Origin: Fibrobacteria bacterium AD312
GTDB lineage: Bacteria; Fibrobacterota; Fibrobacteria; Fibrobacterales; Fibrobacteraceae
Assembly: GCA_001462345.1 (NCBI GenBank)
Contig: LIUM01000040.1
Coordinates: 1 to 64,000, forward strand
DNA length: 64,000 nt
Reading direction: 5' to 3'
Every line of letters begins with the position of its first letter. The first letter of the stretch is position 1. The notes beneath the pieces were generated by a model. The model did no database searches. It was given only the letters and a program-made list of their open reading frames with translations, and was not told where the DNA came from. Below are positions 26,536-34,280 of this stretch, one piece after another. A program made the position numbers and the translations under genes.

Positions 26536-28494
26536 ATGCAATTTTCTAACGTTAGTATTATAACGAGTGTTTTGGTGGTGGGGCTTTTGATTGCGGCGCC
26601 TGCGATGGCGCAAACTACCGTCGTTGTGGACCCCACGAAAAAATACCAGACCTTCGAGGGTTTTGGTTCCAGTCTTTGCTGGTGGGCGGTCAAGGTGGGC
26701 GCCTGGAACGAGACGAACCGTAACAAGCTTTTGGGGGCCATTGCCGACCCCGACACGGGTCTCGGTTACACGTACTTCCGTTACAACATTGGCGGTGGAG
26801 ATCAGCCAGGCCATAATCACTTGACCAAGGGCGATGGCGGTGCTGCGGTGCCGGGCTACAAACCAAGCGAAAACGGGAGTTACGACTGGAATGCTGACGC
26901 GAGCCAGCGAGTAGTTGCCACAACGCTAGCCAAGATGGCGAAGGACCCGATTTTCGAGGCGTTCAGCAATTCGCCACCGTGGTGGATGACCAACAGCGGT
27001 TGCGTCTCGGGTGGCGTGAACGGCGCAGACAACCTAAAGACTGACTACTACGACGACTTTGCCGACTATCTTTCGGAGGTGGCGCTCCACTTTAAAAAGG
27101 AATGGGGAATTACGTTCCGCACGGTGGAGCCCTTCAACGAACCCAGCGCCGGCTGGTGGAAGGCCAACGGCGACCAGGAAGGTTGCGGCTTTAAGAACAA
27201 CCAGTCCAAGATGATCGTGGAACTTGGCAAGAAGCTCAAGGAAAAGGGGCTGTTCCCCGAAACGTCTGTGGGAGCGGCCGACGAATCTAACATCAGTGAT
27301 GCCCTCAATCAGTTCAAGGGCTACAGCGAAGAGGCTCTCTCGTACATATTCCAGGTGAACACCCACAGCTATTCGGGTTACGATTCCCGCGCGGGGCTGT
27401 TCAACGCGGCCTTCGCGAAAAACAAGAAGGTGGTGCAGTCCGAAACGGGGCCTCTCCACAAGAGCGGCGATGAAAATATCGCACTATGGATGGCGGGCCT
27501 CATTATTGCTGATATCCGCGACATGAAAGCTAGTGCTTGGGTGGACTGGCAGCTGGGCGACCCGGCGGAAAACTGGCGCTCCTTTGCGCTGGACCACTCG
27601 AAGCAGACTTACAAGCCTAACGCTCGCTACTACATGCACGCCGCGTTCAGCCGCGTGCTGCGCCCGGGCTCGCGCATTATCGACAGCGACAACGGCAACA
27701 CGCTTGCGGCCTTGCGCGGAGATGGTGCGCTAGTGCTTATCGTGCGCAACAGTGGTACGGCCGATGCAAGTTACAACTTTGACCTGAGCGGTTTCGATAA
27801 GCTGGGAACTGCGGCGAAGGTGAATGTGTTTGCGCTCCCTGGGAGCTTAACCGCAGTAAGCGATCTGAGCGTTACGGGCAAGTCACTTGCCATAACCGCG
27901 AAGGCAAATACCGTGACAACATTCGTGATTCCAAGTGTCGAGGCAAACGGCCAGTGTACACCAAGCGACATTATCCCCTATGTAAAAATCGGGAACGGTG
28001 GCTGGAATGAACAGACCGAGGTGAACATCGAAAAGGGCGACTCCCTGAGAATCGGCCCGCACCCGTGGGAAGTCGGTCGCTGGATTTGGAGTGGTCCGAA
28101 GGACTTTTCGACCACGAACCGCGAGTTCATATTGAGGAACATGGACGGTACCATGAGCGGGCATTATAAGGCGCAGTACACCAATGCGGTAGGATGCGAA
28201 AGCTCTGTGGACTTCAAGGTTATTGTGAACGATGCGGAATACCCCTACGTGGAACCCGCAGACACTCCTCTAACGAACTTGACAACCGAGAAGCAACGCA
28301 TGACGCTAGACTTACTGCAGCAACAGCGTTATATGACCCTCTATGATATGCAAGGCGTTATCGTGTACCATGCGCGTGTGAACGGCGGGCACATTACCGT
28401 TCCGAACCAAGGCATTACTCGTGGGCGGTACATCTTGCAAGTGCGCAACAACCGCGGGCAAGTCGTAATGCAGAAAACTATTGCAAAAAGATAA
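26536..28494 (+). CDS. Secreted GH30 glycoside hydrolase (endo-beta-1,6-galactanase-like) with Ig-like and sorting domains
   Basis: 652 residues from ATG 26536; GAGG lies 5 bases upstream, so the earlier TTG at 26518 is rejected. Signal peptide to about residue 25 (APAMAQ). The GH30 barrel begins YQTFEGFGSSLCWWA; acid/base Glu202 in VEPFNEPSAGWW and nucleophile Glu303 in VVQSETGP. The SLCWWA and FSNSPPWWM motifs point to the beta-1,6-galactanase subgroup rather than glucuronoxylanase; this specificity is inference. Residues about 475-575 form an Ig-like domain (RIGPHPWEVGRWIWSGP) and the last 65 a type IX-like tail (YDMQGVIVYHA, GRYILQVRNN). The gene is far richer in G+C than every neighbour (the line 27121-27180 has 40 G+C of 60), suggesting acquisition from another genome. 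Confidence 0.9.
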   Translation: MQFSNVSIITSVLVVGLLIAAPAMAQTTVVVDPTKKYQTFEGFGSSLCWWAVKVGAWNETNRNKLLGAIADPDTGLGYTYFRYNIGGGDQPGHNHLTKGDGGAAVPGYKPSENGSYDWNADASQRVVATTLAKMAKDPIFEAFSNSPPWWMTNSGCVSGGVNGADNLKTDYYDDFADYLSEVALHFKKEWGITFRTVEPFNEPSAGWWKANGDQEGCGFKNNQSKMIVELGKKLKEKGLFPETSVGAADESNISDALNQFKGYSEEALSYIFQVNTHSYSGYDSRAGLFNAAFAKNKKVVQSETGPLHKSGDENIALWMAGLIIADIRDMKASAWVDWQLGDPAENWRSFALDHSKQTYKPNARYYMHAAFSRVLRPGSRIIDSDNGNTLAALRGDGALVLIVRNSGTADASYNFDLSGFDKLGTAAKVNVFALPGSLTAVSDLSVTGKSLAITAKANTVTTFVIPSVEANGQCTPSDIIPYVKIGNGGWNEQTEVNIEKGDSLRIGPHPWEVGRWIWSGPKDFSTTNREFILRNMDGTMSGHYKAQYTNAVGCESSVDFKVIVNDAEYPYVEPADTPLTNLTTEKQRMTLDLLQQQRYMTLYDMQGVIVYHARVNGGHITVPNQGITRGRYILQVRNNRGQVVMQKTIAKR

Positions 28495-28542
28495 ATGGTG
28501 CAAAAAGGGATTAGCGAAGAGCAGTAAATGAGAAATACAAGG

Positions 28543-28569
28543 AAAGCCTTGATTCATCCAGGGCTTTTC
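28543..28569 (+). terminator. Likely terminator of the GH30 gene
   Basis: AAAGCCT pairs with GGGCTTT across a 12-base loop, followed by a TTC-rich run. Moderate stem. Confidence 0.45.
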
Positions 28570-28581
28570 TTTCATCCCACA

Positions 28582-28612
28582 AAAAAACCGCAGAGATTTT
28601 CTGCGGTTTTAA
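28582..28612. terminator. Hairpin duplicated from the GH5 3' end
   Basis: AACCGCAGA/TCTGCGGTT hairpin with A- and T-tracts; nearly the same sequence as the GH5 terminator at 29654, including the following ATATAAAATGAAGATTTC. Confidence 0.7.
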
Positions 28613-28630
28613 TATAAAATGAAGATTTCT

Positions 28631-28772
28631 CTATTTTTTTGTTATTCCTAAATCAGCATCGGTCATGCCATAAAATCCGCGGCCTTCATAGCCTTTTTCT
28701 ATAATCATTTTATCAAAAGTTGTTTTTGTAGTGGCTGTATCTAATTCTAAGATATTGATTAGGTAACAGGCT
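28631..28772 (-). pseudogene. Decayed copy of the 3' end of the GH5 cellulase gene
   Basis: Reading on the minus strand from about 28772: CYLINILELDTATTKTTF, then DKMIIEKGYEGRGFYG, then MTDADLGITKK and stop. The first part matches the GH5 protein around residues 490-520 (LLINLLELDTATTKTNF, GYEGRGLYG) and the last part its C-terminus (RFYGMTDADLGITKEK). The roughly 130 codons between are missing, joined in frame at the shared FYG/LYG. Stop codons TGA and TAG close the frame just upstream, so it has no catalytic part and no start. It is the remnant of a duplicated or paralogous GH5 gene. Confidence 0.85.
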
Positions 28773-28827
28773 CTCTATCAATTCCACATGAAAGGATTAA
28801 CGAAACGCATAATATCGCGTAAAAGGT

Positions 28828-29184
28828 TTAAACTTTGTACACAGCTTTCTTGTCTGCGACTGCTAAAGAAGCAGTGTGGCGACGACGTCTGAACTTGATC
28901 TTTGGTTCAAGGTGAATTTGAATTCCCAAAGCAGAAAGGACTTTCATTACCGTTTCAAAACGAGGGTGGGCATTTTCGTTTAATGCTTTATATAGACTTT
29001 CTCGGCCAAGTCCAGTTTTTTCTGCGATGGATGCCATTCCCTTGTTGCGTGCTACGTGACTAATAGCGCGGAGCAAAAGGGCTGGATCTTCCGATTGGCA
29101 GGCCAAATCGAGATATTCGGCAACGATTTCTTCGTTGTCCAAATATTCTGCAATATCAAGAGGGATTATTTTACTTTTTTTCAT
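28828..29184 (-). CDS. Antitoxin of a HigA-like toxin-antitoxin pair
   Basis: 118 residues. N-terminal DIAEYLDNEEIVAEYLDLACQSEDPALLLRAIS and the helix-turn-helix MASIAEKTGLGRESLYKAL match the HigA-like 'addiction module antidote' family (TIGR02684 type), which neutralises the toxin and represses the operon. The C-terminal tail (KFRRRRHTASLAVADKKAVYKV) is basic and longer than usual. It overlaps the toxin gene by 14 bases, toxin first, the usual order for this group. The frame is intact. Confidence 0.88.
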   Translation of the reverse strand: MKKSKIIPLDIAEYLDNEEIVAEYLDLACQSEDPALLLRAISHVARNKGMASIAEKTGLGRESLYKALNENAHPRFETVMKVLSALGIQIHLEPKIKFRRRRHTASLAVADKKAVYKV

Positions 29185-29473
29185 TTTTATATACCTGCCA
29201 AATATTTGCTGCCTTTTTTATATCTCTATCTTGACTAGACTTATCACCGCCGATTAAAAGAACGATTATCACATCACCTTCTCGTGCAAAATACAATCGA
29301 TAACCTGGTCCATAGTCAATTCTCAGTTCAAACACTTCCTTTCCAACAGATTTGAAATCCCCCAAATTGCCGTTTTCAACTTGGGTTAAACGAAACGCTA
29401 CACGAGCTTTCGCTCGCACATCTCGTAATTTGATCATCTATTTTTGAAATTCGGATGTTTGCCTAATCATCAT
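29171..29473 (-). pseudogene. HigB/RelE-like toxin interrupted by an in-frame amber codon
   Basis: The open part (29171-29437, 88 codons) starts MIKLRDVRAKARVAF and carries the family core GNLGDFKSVGKEVFELRIDYGPGYRLYF (TIGR02683 type). The codon directly upstream is TAG (29440-29438), and before it the same frame reads MMIRQTSEFQK from ATG 29473. In the family this first part is typically xxIRxTxxFxxW, so the TAG sits where a conserved tryptophan (TGG) is expected. A single G-to-A change would thus have split the gene. Either the toxin is dead, or restart at ATG 29437 yields a form lacking the first strand. RelE-like toxins of this family cut mRNA on the ribosome. Confidence 0.85.
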
Positions 29474-29510
29474 ACACTATAAGTGTATCTAAATGGATAC
29501 ATCTTGTCAA
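29474..29510 (-). promoter_or_regulatory. Promoter and operator of the toxin-antitoxin operon
   Basis: On the minus strand: TTGACA (29510-29505), 17-base spacer, TACACT (29487-29482). Two palindromes overlap it: GTATC/GATAC arms at 29485-29500 in the spacer and ACACT-ATA-AGTGT at 29474-29486 over the -10 box. This is the layout expected for repression by the antitoxin. Confidence 0.6.
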
Positions 29511-29653
29511 GTAAAAAATAAATAGGCGTCATTTATTTTGTAATACTGATTTTCACATAGTATCAGATATTTTATACGATCCAAGCAGGTATACTCCTGC
29601 GCTTATACGTTATAACTGCCGATGATCGCAATACAAAGTCATCATCCCCAAAC

Positions 29654-29684
29654 AAAAAACCGCAGAAATTTTCTGCGGTTTTAA
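29654..29684 (-). terminator. Terminator of the GH5 gene
   Basis: AAAACCGCAGAA/TTCTGCGGTTTT hairpin with short loop, just beyond the GH5 stop codon; duplicated at 28582. Confidence 0.8.
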
Positions 29685-29702
29685 TATAAAATGAAGATTT
29701 CG

Positions 29703-31607
29703 TTATTTTTCTTTTGTTATCCCTAGATCAGCATCGGTCATGCCATAGAAGCGAATATCGTCAAGGTAGATTTCAAGTGTATCATCTACCGATTCGCCAT
29801 AGCTTTGGCCATTGGCAAATTGAAGATTCTTGACAGCTGTATTGTGTTCTGCCCATGTGGCGCCTTCTGTTTCTAAGGCAGAATATGGAGTAGGTACAAA
29901 TTGATCAAACCAAAGTTTGTATTCTTTCCAATCTTCAGTTAATTCTATTGGTGTTTGGAACTTGCCCCAGTTTTTCCCGCCACAACATGTATCGGTATAA
30001 TCCATTCCAAATGAAACCATGAATTCACCTTTTCCTTTTGCTTTGAAAGTCAAAGCGACTAGTTTGGAAAAATCATAATTTCCGTCATGGATCGATGCAC
30101 CAAAACCAAAAAATGGATAGTTCTCTCCTTTCAAATTGAATTTACCATACAACCCGCGACCTTCATAGCCATTTTCTATAATCATCTGATCAAAATTAGT
30201 TTTAGTGGTCGCTGTATCTAATTCTAATAAATTGATTAGCAAATTCGTAAAAATGGTATCGCCAGAATAAGAAAAGACGCGAGATATAGAATCGTGGTAA
30301 GTGTACCAATAGCCTTTACCCGAATCTAGAGTGCCTTTTTCTTGGAGTGCTAATTTTCCAGAAACTGGATTCATATTGATGTAGTTGTCAGAGTAGGAGT
30401 CAAAGTCATCAAAAAGCACGTAGCTTAAAGTATCTAGTTTGGGGTAACTAGAGTATTGACTGAAATCAATTGAAGGGCGAAGTAGTGCATCCATCAAGTA
30501 GCTATACCATGTGTCAGAGGCATCGTCATAAACGCCAAAGCCCGAAGAATATTCCCAATAGGCAGTCGCAAAGCCGAGTTTAGTAGCGGTTGTACCTACA
30601 AATTCAGTCCACAAGGTTCTAGTCGTAGAATCTGCCGCAGAAAACACGCCAAATTCACCAAGATAAACAGGGATTTTATTTGCATCAGACCAAGCTTTCA
30701 CTTTATCGAATAACTTTGTAATTGTAAGTTGATCTGCACCAGTCGCTTTCCATGAAATATTCGGCGGATAATCGTATTCGCCATCTCCATCAAAATCGGA
30801 TCCTTGATGTGTGACAGACATGGGCTCATAATAATGAAATTCGGCAATAATATTACCAGTACCAGCGGGGATTTTAAGTGATTGTAGCCCTGCAGCAGAG
30901 TTCCAATTATCGCCACCAACCATGATCACTCGTTCTGGGCTAATGCCGCGAATCAGTTCAATGGTTTCTGCCACAAGATTATACCAACCTGTTCCAGCAA
31001 GCTTGCTTCTAGGCTCATTTAAGAGAGCTATAATTAAAGAATCTTCGCTGTATCCTTTAAAATTCGTTGTCAGTTGCTTATAAACGTCTAAGAAGCATGG
31101 CTTTGTACCAGTTGGATTGCTATACATTCCTGCCCAATGGTGTGAGTTTACAACGGCAATCATTCCATTTTTAATGACTTCATCAACGGCATATGTAATG
31201 CGAGCCATCCAAGATGGATCTACAGTACAACCAGTTTCAGAACTATCTGTTAAATGAGTATCCCAGCGAACAGGAATACGAATGTTGGTGAATCCAGAAT
31301 CGGCAAGGGCTTTTACGCCTTCAGCACTAAAGGTTTCGCCCCAAGTGCCTTCATCAGGGGCTTCAAAGACGTTCCCTAGATTGATACCAACGCCCATTTT
31401 CTTGACAAGTGCCGCTGCAATTTCCTTCACTTCTACTTGTGAAGAGGAGGAAACTTCTTCAGAGGACAATGGAACTTCTTCTGAAGATGAAATTTCAGAA
31501 ACAGACGAAGAACTTAGAGTTTCTTCGTCTGTTGTCTTAGAAGGACTATCCGAACAAGCGGAAAAGTAAAGAGAGGAGGCTAAAGCGATGCCTATAATTT
31601 TTTTCAT
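29703..31607 (-). CDS. GH5 endoglucanase lipoprotein with serine linker and CBM11-like domain
   Basis: 634 residues. Lipoprotein signal with Cys18 (LYFSAC), then a linker rich in Ser and Glu (about 31-56). The GH5 barrel spans about 60-375: GINLGNVFEAP, NIRIPVRW, VNSHHW, acid/base Glu198 in ALLNEP, nucleophile Glu318 in YLGEFGVF, and WEYSSGFGVYD. Residues about 395-625 form a sandwich of CBM11 type (FDDFDSYSDNY, LTFKAKGKGEFMVSFGMDY, DDTLEIYLDDIRFYG). It is expected on the outer membrane and cuts beta-1,4-glucan chains. The Ser-rich linker after the lipid anchor is typical of Fibrobacter. A decayed copy of its 3' end lies 1 kb downstream. Confidence 0.93.
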   Translation of the reverse strand: MKKIIGIALASSLYFSACSDSPSKTTDEETLSSSSVSEISSSEEVPLSSEEVSSSSQVEVKEIAAALVKKMGVGINLGNVFEAPDEGTWGETFSAEGVKALADSGFTNIRIPVRWDTHLTDSSETGCTVDPSWMARITYAVDEVIKNGMIAVVNSHHWAGMYSNPTGTKPCFLDVYKQLTTNFKGYSEDSLIIALLNEPRSKLAGTGWYNLVAETIELIRGISPERVIMVGGDNWNSAAGLQSLKIPAGTGNIIAEFHYYEPMSVTHQGSDFDGDGEYDYPPNISWKATGADQLTITKLFDKVKAWSDANKIPVYLGEFGVFSAADSTTRTLWTEFVGTTATKLGFATAYWEYSSGFGVYDDASDTWYSYLMDALLRPSIDFSQYSSYPKLDTLSYVLFDDFDSYSDNYINMNPVSGKLALQEKGTLDSGKGYWYTYHDSISRVFSYSGDTIFTNLLINLLELDTATTKTNFDQMIIENGYEGRGLYGKFNLKGENYPFFGFGASIHDGNYDFSKLVALTFKAKGKGEFMVSFGMDYTDTCCGGKNWGKFQTPIELTEDWKEYKLWFDQFVPTPYSALETEGATWAEHNTAVKNLQFANGQSYGESVDDTLEIYLDDIRFYGMTDADLGITKEK

Positions 31608-31750
31608 GTTGCTCCTTAAAAAGCATTATAAAAGATTGACTTAAAAATAGACTTAAAAAGAGCAAGAGACTTAAAGAGAATGAGAATGTTTGTTTACGAA
31701 AAGAACCATAGGCTATTGTTACTTTACCTCGCTTGTTTTAACTTAATTTG

Positions 31751-32332
31751 TTACGTTTTTTTTACAGGAATTTGAATCTCAGTCAGCCAATCGGCTACTG
31801 AATCTGAATCCCAAACGCCGTGAATATAAGAGAATCGTGGACTCTCCGTTATTTTATAGTGATTTTCTTCAATGTATTTCAAAATTTCGGACATGGACTT
31901 AGGAAAATCTTCATAACTCCCGTAGTGAGAAAAACAAACGGCCGTTTCCACAACGGATAAGTCTCTGAATTTCAAAATATCAGAAGAGCCATGATACTCA
32001 GAAACGACTTCACAGAATTCAAGATCGATATCGTCTGGATTATAGTTTTTATTGTAATCTATTGAAAAACAGTATTCTGTTTCTTTTGGGCAAACGCAAC
32101 CGAGGCGTTCCATCTCTGGGCCAATGACATTAACACAAAGAGGTCCTAGTTCATCATAGCTTTTAAGATGTTTACGAAAACTCGCAACAGTACCACTTGG
32201 AAGAGGTTTGATCGTGATGTTGTCCATATGATTTCCTTTTGTAGCGAATCCTTTTATTTGTTCTAAATCCGCAATACGCTGTCTCAATTTACAAAGTTCA
32301 CTTTTAGCTTCTTCAAGTGCTTTATCGGTCAT
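31751..32332 (-). CDS. GyrI-like small-molecule-binding protein, resembling a MerR regulator without its DNA-binding part
   Basis: 193 residues. Residues about 37-190 match the GyrI/AraC effector-binding fold (SGTVASFRKHLKSYDEL, VCFSHYGSYEDFPKSMSEILKYIEENHYKI, ADWLTEIQIPV), which in BmrR-type MerR regulators binds drugs or other small molecules. The first 27 residues (LEEAKSELCKLRQRIADLEQ) look like the dimerisation helix that links the HTH to this domain, but no HTH is encoded upstream. A shorter start at ATG 32227 with AAAGGA in front is possible and would give a bare GyrI domain. The gene stands alone. Confidence 0.75.
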   Translation of the reverse strand: MTDKALEEAKSELCKLRQRIADLEQIKGFATKGNHMDNITIKPLPSGTVASFRKHLKSYDELGPLCVNVIGPEMERLGCVCPKETEYCFSIDYNKNYNPDDIDLEFCEVVSEYHGSSDILKFRDLSVVETAVCFSHYGSYEDFPKSMSEILKYIEENHYKITESPRFSYIHGVWDSDSVADWLTEIQIPVKKT

Positions 32333-32438
32333 ATTTTATAGTTATTCATAAACAGAAAGCGCCTTTGTTTATGCTATAAATACACCCTTCCCTAAGGTGA
32401 GAGTCAAGAGGTTGTTGTCTAAGAAGACAATTTTTTTT

Positions 32439-34217
32439 CTATTCCATTGTAATGATTGGATTCACCCAGTTGGCGTGATCGAAATTCTTAGAACCCATTT
32501 CATCGGTGATGAGAGATAGTCTTTTCCCGCCACTAATATCTAAAGTTGCCGATTTAGATTGTCTACCTTCCATACGGCCGCTTTCCCAAATTCTTTTTCC
32601 ATCTAATTCTACTATAAAATTAACGACGCCATTGCCTGATTCATCATCAATGCCGCACATAAAGGAAAATGATTTTGCGTTATCAGGGAGTTCATATTCA
32701 TGAAGTGATGGGGCATGCGTGCCAAGCCCTGCTATATAAATATTCCCATTGATGTGTAGGGGATTACCATCTATACTTTTTCCAATCTGAGTGCTTCCAT
32801 AGCCTTGATGTTGACGTAATAGGTCTAATTGATAGACAAATTTTTCATTGGATTTTAAGTCGTAGGCGGAACGTGATACAGAGAGGTATGATGAAAAAGC
32901 TTGGATTGAAATGACTACTAATAATAAGGCATAGGGAGTGATTCCAGGCAATTGAAATCTAGGAATTTTAGCTAGGCATGCTTTTAACCATTTTTTAGGG
33001 AAAGTGTAATTAAAAAGGGCTACGATAAAAGCGACTATGCCACCGACGGCAATCCAAAACCAAAGTGAATCGCCTCGTAAAGAAGTCATCATAGAAATAT
33101 TCAAGAATGCAATTGCAGAAAAAGCGATGGCTGTTCCAAATTTTGGTTTAGGAAATAAAACGGCAGAAGCAACGGCAATCACTGCAGCAGCTAGGCAGTA
33201 GCGTTCATGCATACTAGGGAGTAGCATGAAAAAGGCGAGTGCATTGATGGCACCAAGCATCATGATCTTGCCAGAAGAATTTCGTTTGAAAAAAGAAATA
33301 GCCATAACCATAACAGAGACCATTACAAAAAAGACTTTTCCTAAAAGACCAGGATTTAAAAAGGCTGGCCCGTTTTCAAAAAGAGGTCGAGAATCAGGAG
33401 TCATGTTTCCGACAAGCATCATCCAGATATTACCTGCATTCATAGCGGCGTAAGGGTAAGATTCAACGCTGCTCACATAGGCTTGCTTAAATTCATCTAC
33501 AAAATGACCTGCTAAGATAAAGGGTAAAAAGACTAGGAGAAAAACAAACGCTCCTGAGAATAATCCTTTCCACATGATTTTTCGATAGCGAAGGGAAAGC
33601 CCTGCGACCACTGGTAAAAACATAATCATCTGGAATTTGGTGAGTAAGCCAAAGACAAAAAGTGCCATGCCTAAGGCATACGTTTTAGGACGAGAAATAT
33701 ACCAAAGGGCAAATACACAAATGGTGGCTGGCAAAAGGTCTACTTGCCCCCAAATAGGCCCATCTAAATAGAATGCAGGGTTAGCGACTACGAGAATTAA
33801 GGCCACTTTTTTTATTTCAGGAGACCAAGTTCTTTTTTTAAGGCGTTTCCAAATAAAATGGACAAGCGCGATGTGTGCTAATACAACAGGTATAAGGCAA
33901 AAAAGTTTTAGTTCGTATTCTAGTTTTAAGGAAAAGCCGCTGACTTCATAAAACCAAGAAACGATACGAAGCCAAATAATAAAAACAGGAGGGTAGTCAC
34001 CAGTAAAATTTCCAAAACCAAGACGAAGGGATTCTATCCACTTACGCCAATATTCAAGGTCAGAGCCAAACCCTATTCCATGAAACATGATGAAATTTAA
34101 AAAAAGTGTCAATACGCCCCAAGGAGCAAATGAATTCCCCTTGAAAAATGTTTCATAAAAAGATTGTTTCATTTGTAAGAATTTGGCTTTAATCATAAAT
34201 TGCTTTTGACCTTGCAC
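32439..34217 (-). CDS. GT-C type membrane glycosyltransferase fused to an NPCBM domain
   Basis: 592 residues. Residues about 25-440 hold ten or more membrane helices with an early acidic loop motif (GFGSDLEYWRKW) and YPPVFI, the pattern of polyprenyl-phosphate-sugar dependent mannosyl/glucosyl transferases (GT-C fold, GT39/GT87-like). The last 115 residues are a soluble sandwich with NPCBM hallmarks: IDGNPLHINGNIYIAGLGTHAPS, MCGIDDESG, VELDGKRIWESG, and a closing FDHANWVNP. NPCBM domains usually bind galactose-type sugars on secreted hydrolases. Here it would sit in the periplasm and might bind acceptor or product. The fusion is the odd point. Start could also be ATG 34196 or 34172. Confidence 0.8.
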   Translation of the reverse strand: MQGQKQFMIKAKFLQMKQSFYETFFKGNSFAPWGVLTLFLNFIMFHGIGFGSDLEYWRKWIESLRLGFGNFTGDYPPVFIIWLRIVSWFYEVSGFSLKLEYELKLFCLIPVVLAHIALVHFIWKRLKKRTWSPEIKKVALILVVANPAFYLDGPIWGQVDLLPATICVFALWYISRPKTYALGMALFVFGLLTKFQMIMFLPVVAGLSLRYRKIMWKGLFSGAFVFLLVFLPFILAGHFVDEFKQAYVSSVESYPYAAMNAGNIWMMLVGNMTPDSRPLFENGPAFLNPGLLGKVFFVMVSVMVMAISFFKRNSSGKIMMLGAINALAFFMLLPSMHERYCLAAAVIAVASAVLFPKPKFGTAIAFSAIAFLNISMMTSLRGDSLWFWIAVGGIVAFIVALFNYTFPKKWLKACLAKIPRFQLPGITPYALLLVVISIQAFSSYLSVSRSAYDLKSNEKFVYQLDLLRQHQGYGSTQIGKSIDGNPLHINGNIYIAGLGTHAPSLHEYELPDNAKSFSFMCGIDDESGNGVVNFIVELDGKRIWESGRMEGRQSKSATLDISGGKRLSLITDEMGSKNFDHANWVNPIITME

Positions 34218-34280
34218 TCGGTATAAAGATTGTCATAAATATAAAAAACTTTATGGGTTTGAATTTCAAAAGCAAGAGTC

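Noticed and set aside
27034-27459. 141-codon minus-strand frame inside the GH30 gene, and several other long frames there
   Set aside because: GC-rich coding DNA gives few stop codons in all frames; the plus-strand GH30 frame is complete with catalytic motifs.
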